DNA of 6,444 nt, taken from assembly GCA_012514855.1 (NCBI GenBank), contig JAAYZL010000233.1:1-6444 (forward strand), written 5' to 3'. Positions 5,769 to 6,444 of the stretch are shown here, piece after piece. The position numbers and the translations under genes were made by a program. The notes beneath the pieces are model-generated. The model was not told the DNA's origin and searched no databases. It was given only the letters and a program-made list of their open reading frames with translations. Numbering within the stretch: the first letter of the stretch is position 1; each line of letters begins with the position of its first letter. The stretch comes from Clostridiales bacterium (GTDB lineage: Bacteria; Bacillota_A; Clostridia; Christensenellales; Aristaeellaceae).

Positions 5769-6179
5769 ATGCGCCTTGGGGATTACTTTTTGGACGAATA
5801 CCGATTTGCGCTTAAGAAGGTTGCGTATGCGAAGATAAGCGCCGAGCCCTCAAAGGACAGTGCCCTCAAAATCACAGACCGTGTCGAGATTGCCAAACGC
5901 AAGCCGGAAGAAGTATCGGCTCTTTTTTCCAGGCGCGTGTTTTTCGAGCCGGAGGCGATGTTTGACGTGTGTGTGACATACGACATCGTCCTCAAAGTGA
6001 TGGGCGGAAAAGATATTTCTTCTGTGTCGGATGATGATTTCGCACATGCTGTTCTCGAATCAGAAGTTTTATCGGCTCCCGGTTCGTGTGCCTCTTTGCT
6101 CATTTCCGAAATTACCATGATGGGCACTGGATCGCCCATTGTCATTCCTCCGCGCCCCGTGAAAAAATCCGACGCATAG
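5769..6179 (+). CDS. SecB-like chaperone of a toxin-antitoxin-chaperone system
   Basis: This 136-residue cytoplasmic protein resembles SecB-family chaperones. The strand-rich core includes RVFFEPEAMFDVCVTYDIVLKV (about 56-77), followed by the stretch ASLLISEITMMGTGSPIVIPP (about 108-128). That stretch corresponds to the SecB element that ends in a Pro-Pro motif. The length fits a small SecB-like protein. Classical SecB serves protein export in proteobacteria, whereas solitary SecB-like genes beside toxin-antitoxin pairs act as dedicated chaperones of the antitoxin (as for Mycobacterium tuberculosis HigBA-Rv1957). The gene lies 16 bases after hicB in the same direction with GGGAG (5755-5759) nine bases before the ATG. 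A TTG one codon upstream (5766) is also possible. It is probably transcribed from the hicA promoter. Function is inferred from family resemblance and context. Confidence 0.75.
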   Translation: MRLGDYFLDEYRFALKKVAYAKISAEPSKDSALKITDRVEIAKRKPEEVSALFSRRVFFEPEAMFDVCVTYDIVLKVMGGKDISSVSDDDFAHAVLESEVLSAPGSCASLLISEITMMGTGSPIVIPPRPVKKSDA

Positions 6180-6206
6180 AAATCATTGAAGCGACCCCCA
6201 AACAGC

Positions 6207-6236
6207 CGCCGCATCTCTCCGGTCGGGGATGCGGCG
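6207..6236 (+). terminator. Hairpin after the SecB-like gene, probable terminator
   Basis: CGCCGCATC (6207-6215) pairs perfectly with GATGCGGCG (6228-6236), and a few further pairs are possible inside the 12-base loop. The sequence after it (CTTCCATTTATTCC) is only moderately T-rich, so termination may be incomplete. It lies 27 bases after the stop codon. Confidence 0.55.
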
Positions 6237-6262
6237 CTTCCATTTATTCCCAAAAATCTCCC

Positions 6263-6308
6263 GGAACCATTTCCCTTCGGTTCCTGTCTAAAAGGCAAAT
6301 ACAGGAAC
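6263..6308 (+). promoter_or_regulatory. Two mutually exclusive hairpins upstream of the partial SH3 gene
   Basis: GGAACC (6263-6268) can pair with GGTTCC (6279-6284). Alternatively GTTCCTGT (6280-6287) can pair perfectly with ACAGGAAC (6301-6308), ending directly before the GGGAGGG ribosome-binding site. The two stems share their middle arm. This looks like a switchable leader but may be chance. Confidence 0.35.
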
Positions 6309-6315
6309 GGGAGGG
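6309..6315 (+). promoter_or_regulatory. Ribosome-binding site of the partial secreted gene
   Basis: GGGAGGG lies seven bases before the ATG at 6323 and supports that start over the out-of-frame ATG at 6316. It is identical to the site used by the minus-strand SH3 wall protein gene. Confidence 0.8.
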
Positions 6316-6322
6316 ATGAGGC

Positions 6323-6444
6323 ATGAAGGGGAAATGGGTGAAGATTCCGGTGGCGGCGGCGCTTATTTTGGCGCTGGTCGCGGGCGCGGCGCTCGCGGCG
6401 ACGGTGTACGTGAGCAAGGACGGCGGGTCGCTGAACCTGCGCGC
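6323..6444 (+). CDS. Secreted SH3-type protein, N-terminal fragment (continues beyond the window)
   Basis: Only the first 40 codons are present. They begin MKGKWVKIPVAAALILALVA and show a basic start, a hydrophobic core and an ALA-A cleavage region near residues 24-26: a clear Sec signal peptide. The mature part begins ATVYVSKDGGSLNLR, which is the opening strand of a bacterial SH3 (SH3b) domain with its typical L-N-L-R motif. The protein is therefore probably exported and binds the cell wall, like the minus-strand protein at the other end of the window. Codon use is GC-rich again, unlike the preceding three-gene operon. What follows the SH3 domain (amidase, peptidase or other) cannot be seen. 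No convincing sigma-A-type promoter was found in the 143-base gap upstream. Confidence 0.8.
   Translation, partial: MKGKWVKIPVAAALILALVAGAALAATVYVSKDGGSLNLR

Overview
The window looks like a chromosomal piece of a GC-rich Clostridia-type Firmicute. The signs are strong GGGAGGG or AGGTGAGG ribosome-binding sites, secreted multi-SH3 wall proteins with Thr-Pro linkers, and an OmpR-type two-component pair. The exact taxon cannot be fixed from the sequence. Nothing here is an rRNA, tRNA, CRISPR array or transposase.

Left part (1-2464, minus strand): one large secreted protein of 772 residues. It has a signal peptide, seven bacterial SH3-like repeats, a peptidoglycan-binding domain, and a C-terminal domain whose His/Cys pattern resembles an L,D-transpeptidase active site. 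Two hairpins follow its stop codon. Its promoter (TTGATT-N17-TATAAT) faces away from the next operon.

Middle (2656-4847, plus strand): a divergent operon with its own promoter encodes an OmpR/PhoB-family response regulator and a HAMP-PAS histidine kinase. The two genes overlap by four bases. The kinase has two membrane segments and almost no external loop. A short terminator-like hairpin closes the operon. Because it is divergent from the wall protein, a cell-envelope role is plausible but unproven.

Right part (4940-6236, plus strand): visibly less GC-rich than its surroundings. It carries a three-gene operon behind a consensus extended -10 promoter: a HicA-family toxin, a HicB-family antitoxin with a ribbon-helix-helix domain and an unusual 50-residue C-terminal tail, and a SecB-like chaperone. 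This is the layout of a toxin-antitoxin-chaperone (TAC) system. The antitoxin tail is the natural candidate for the chaperone-addiction segment. Three TTGC/GCAA palindromic sites sit in and around the promoter and are candidate operators. This operon is the most interesting content of the window.

Right edge (6323-6444): the first 40 codons of another secreted SH3-type protein, cut by the window end. Two competing hairpins lie just upstream of its ribosome-binding site.
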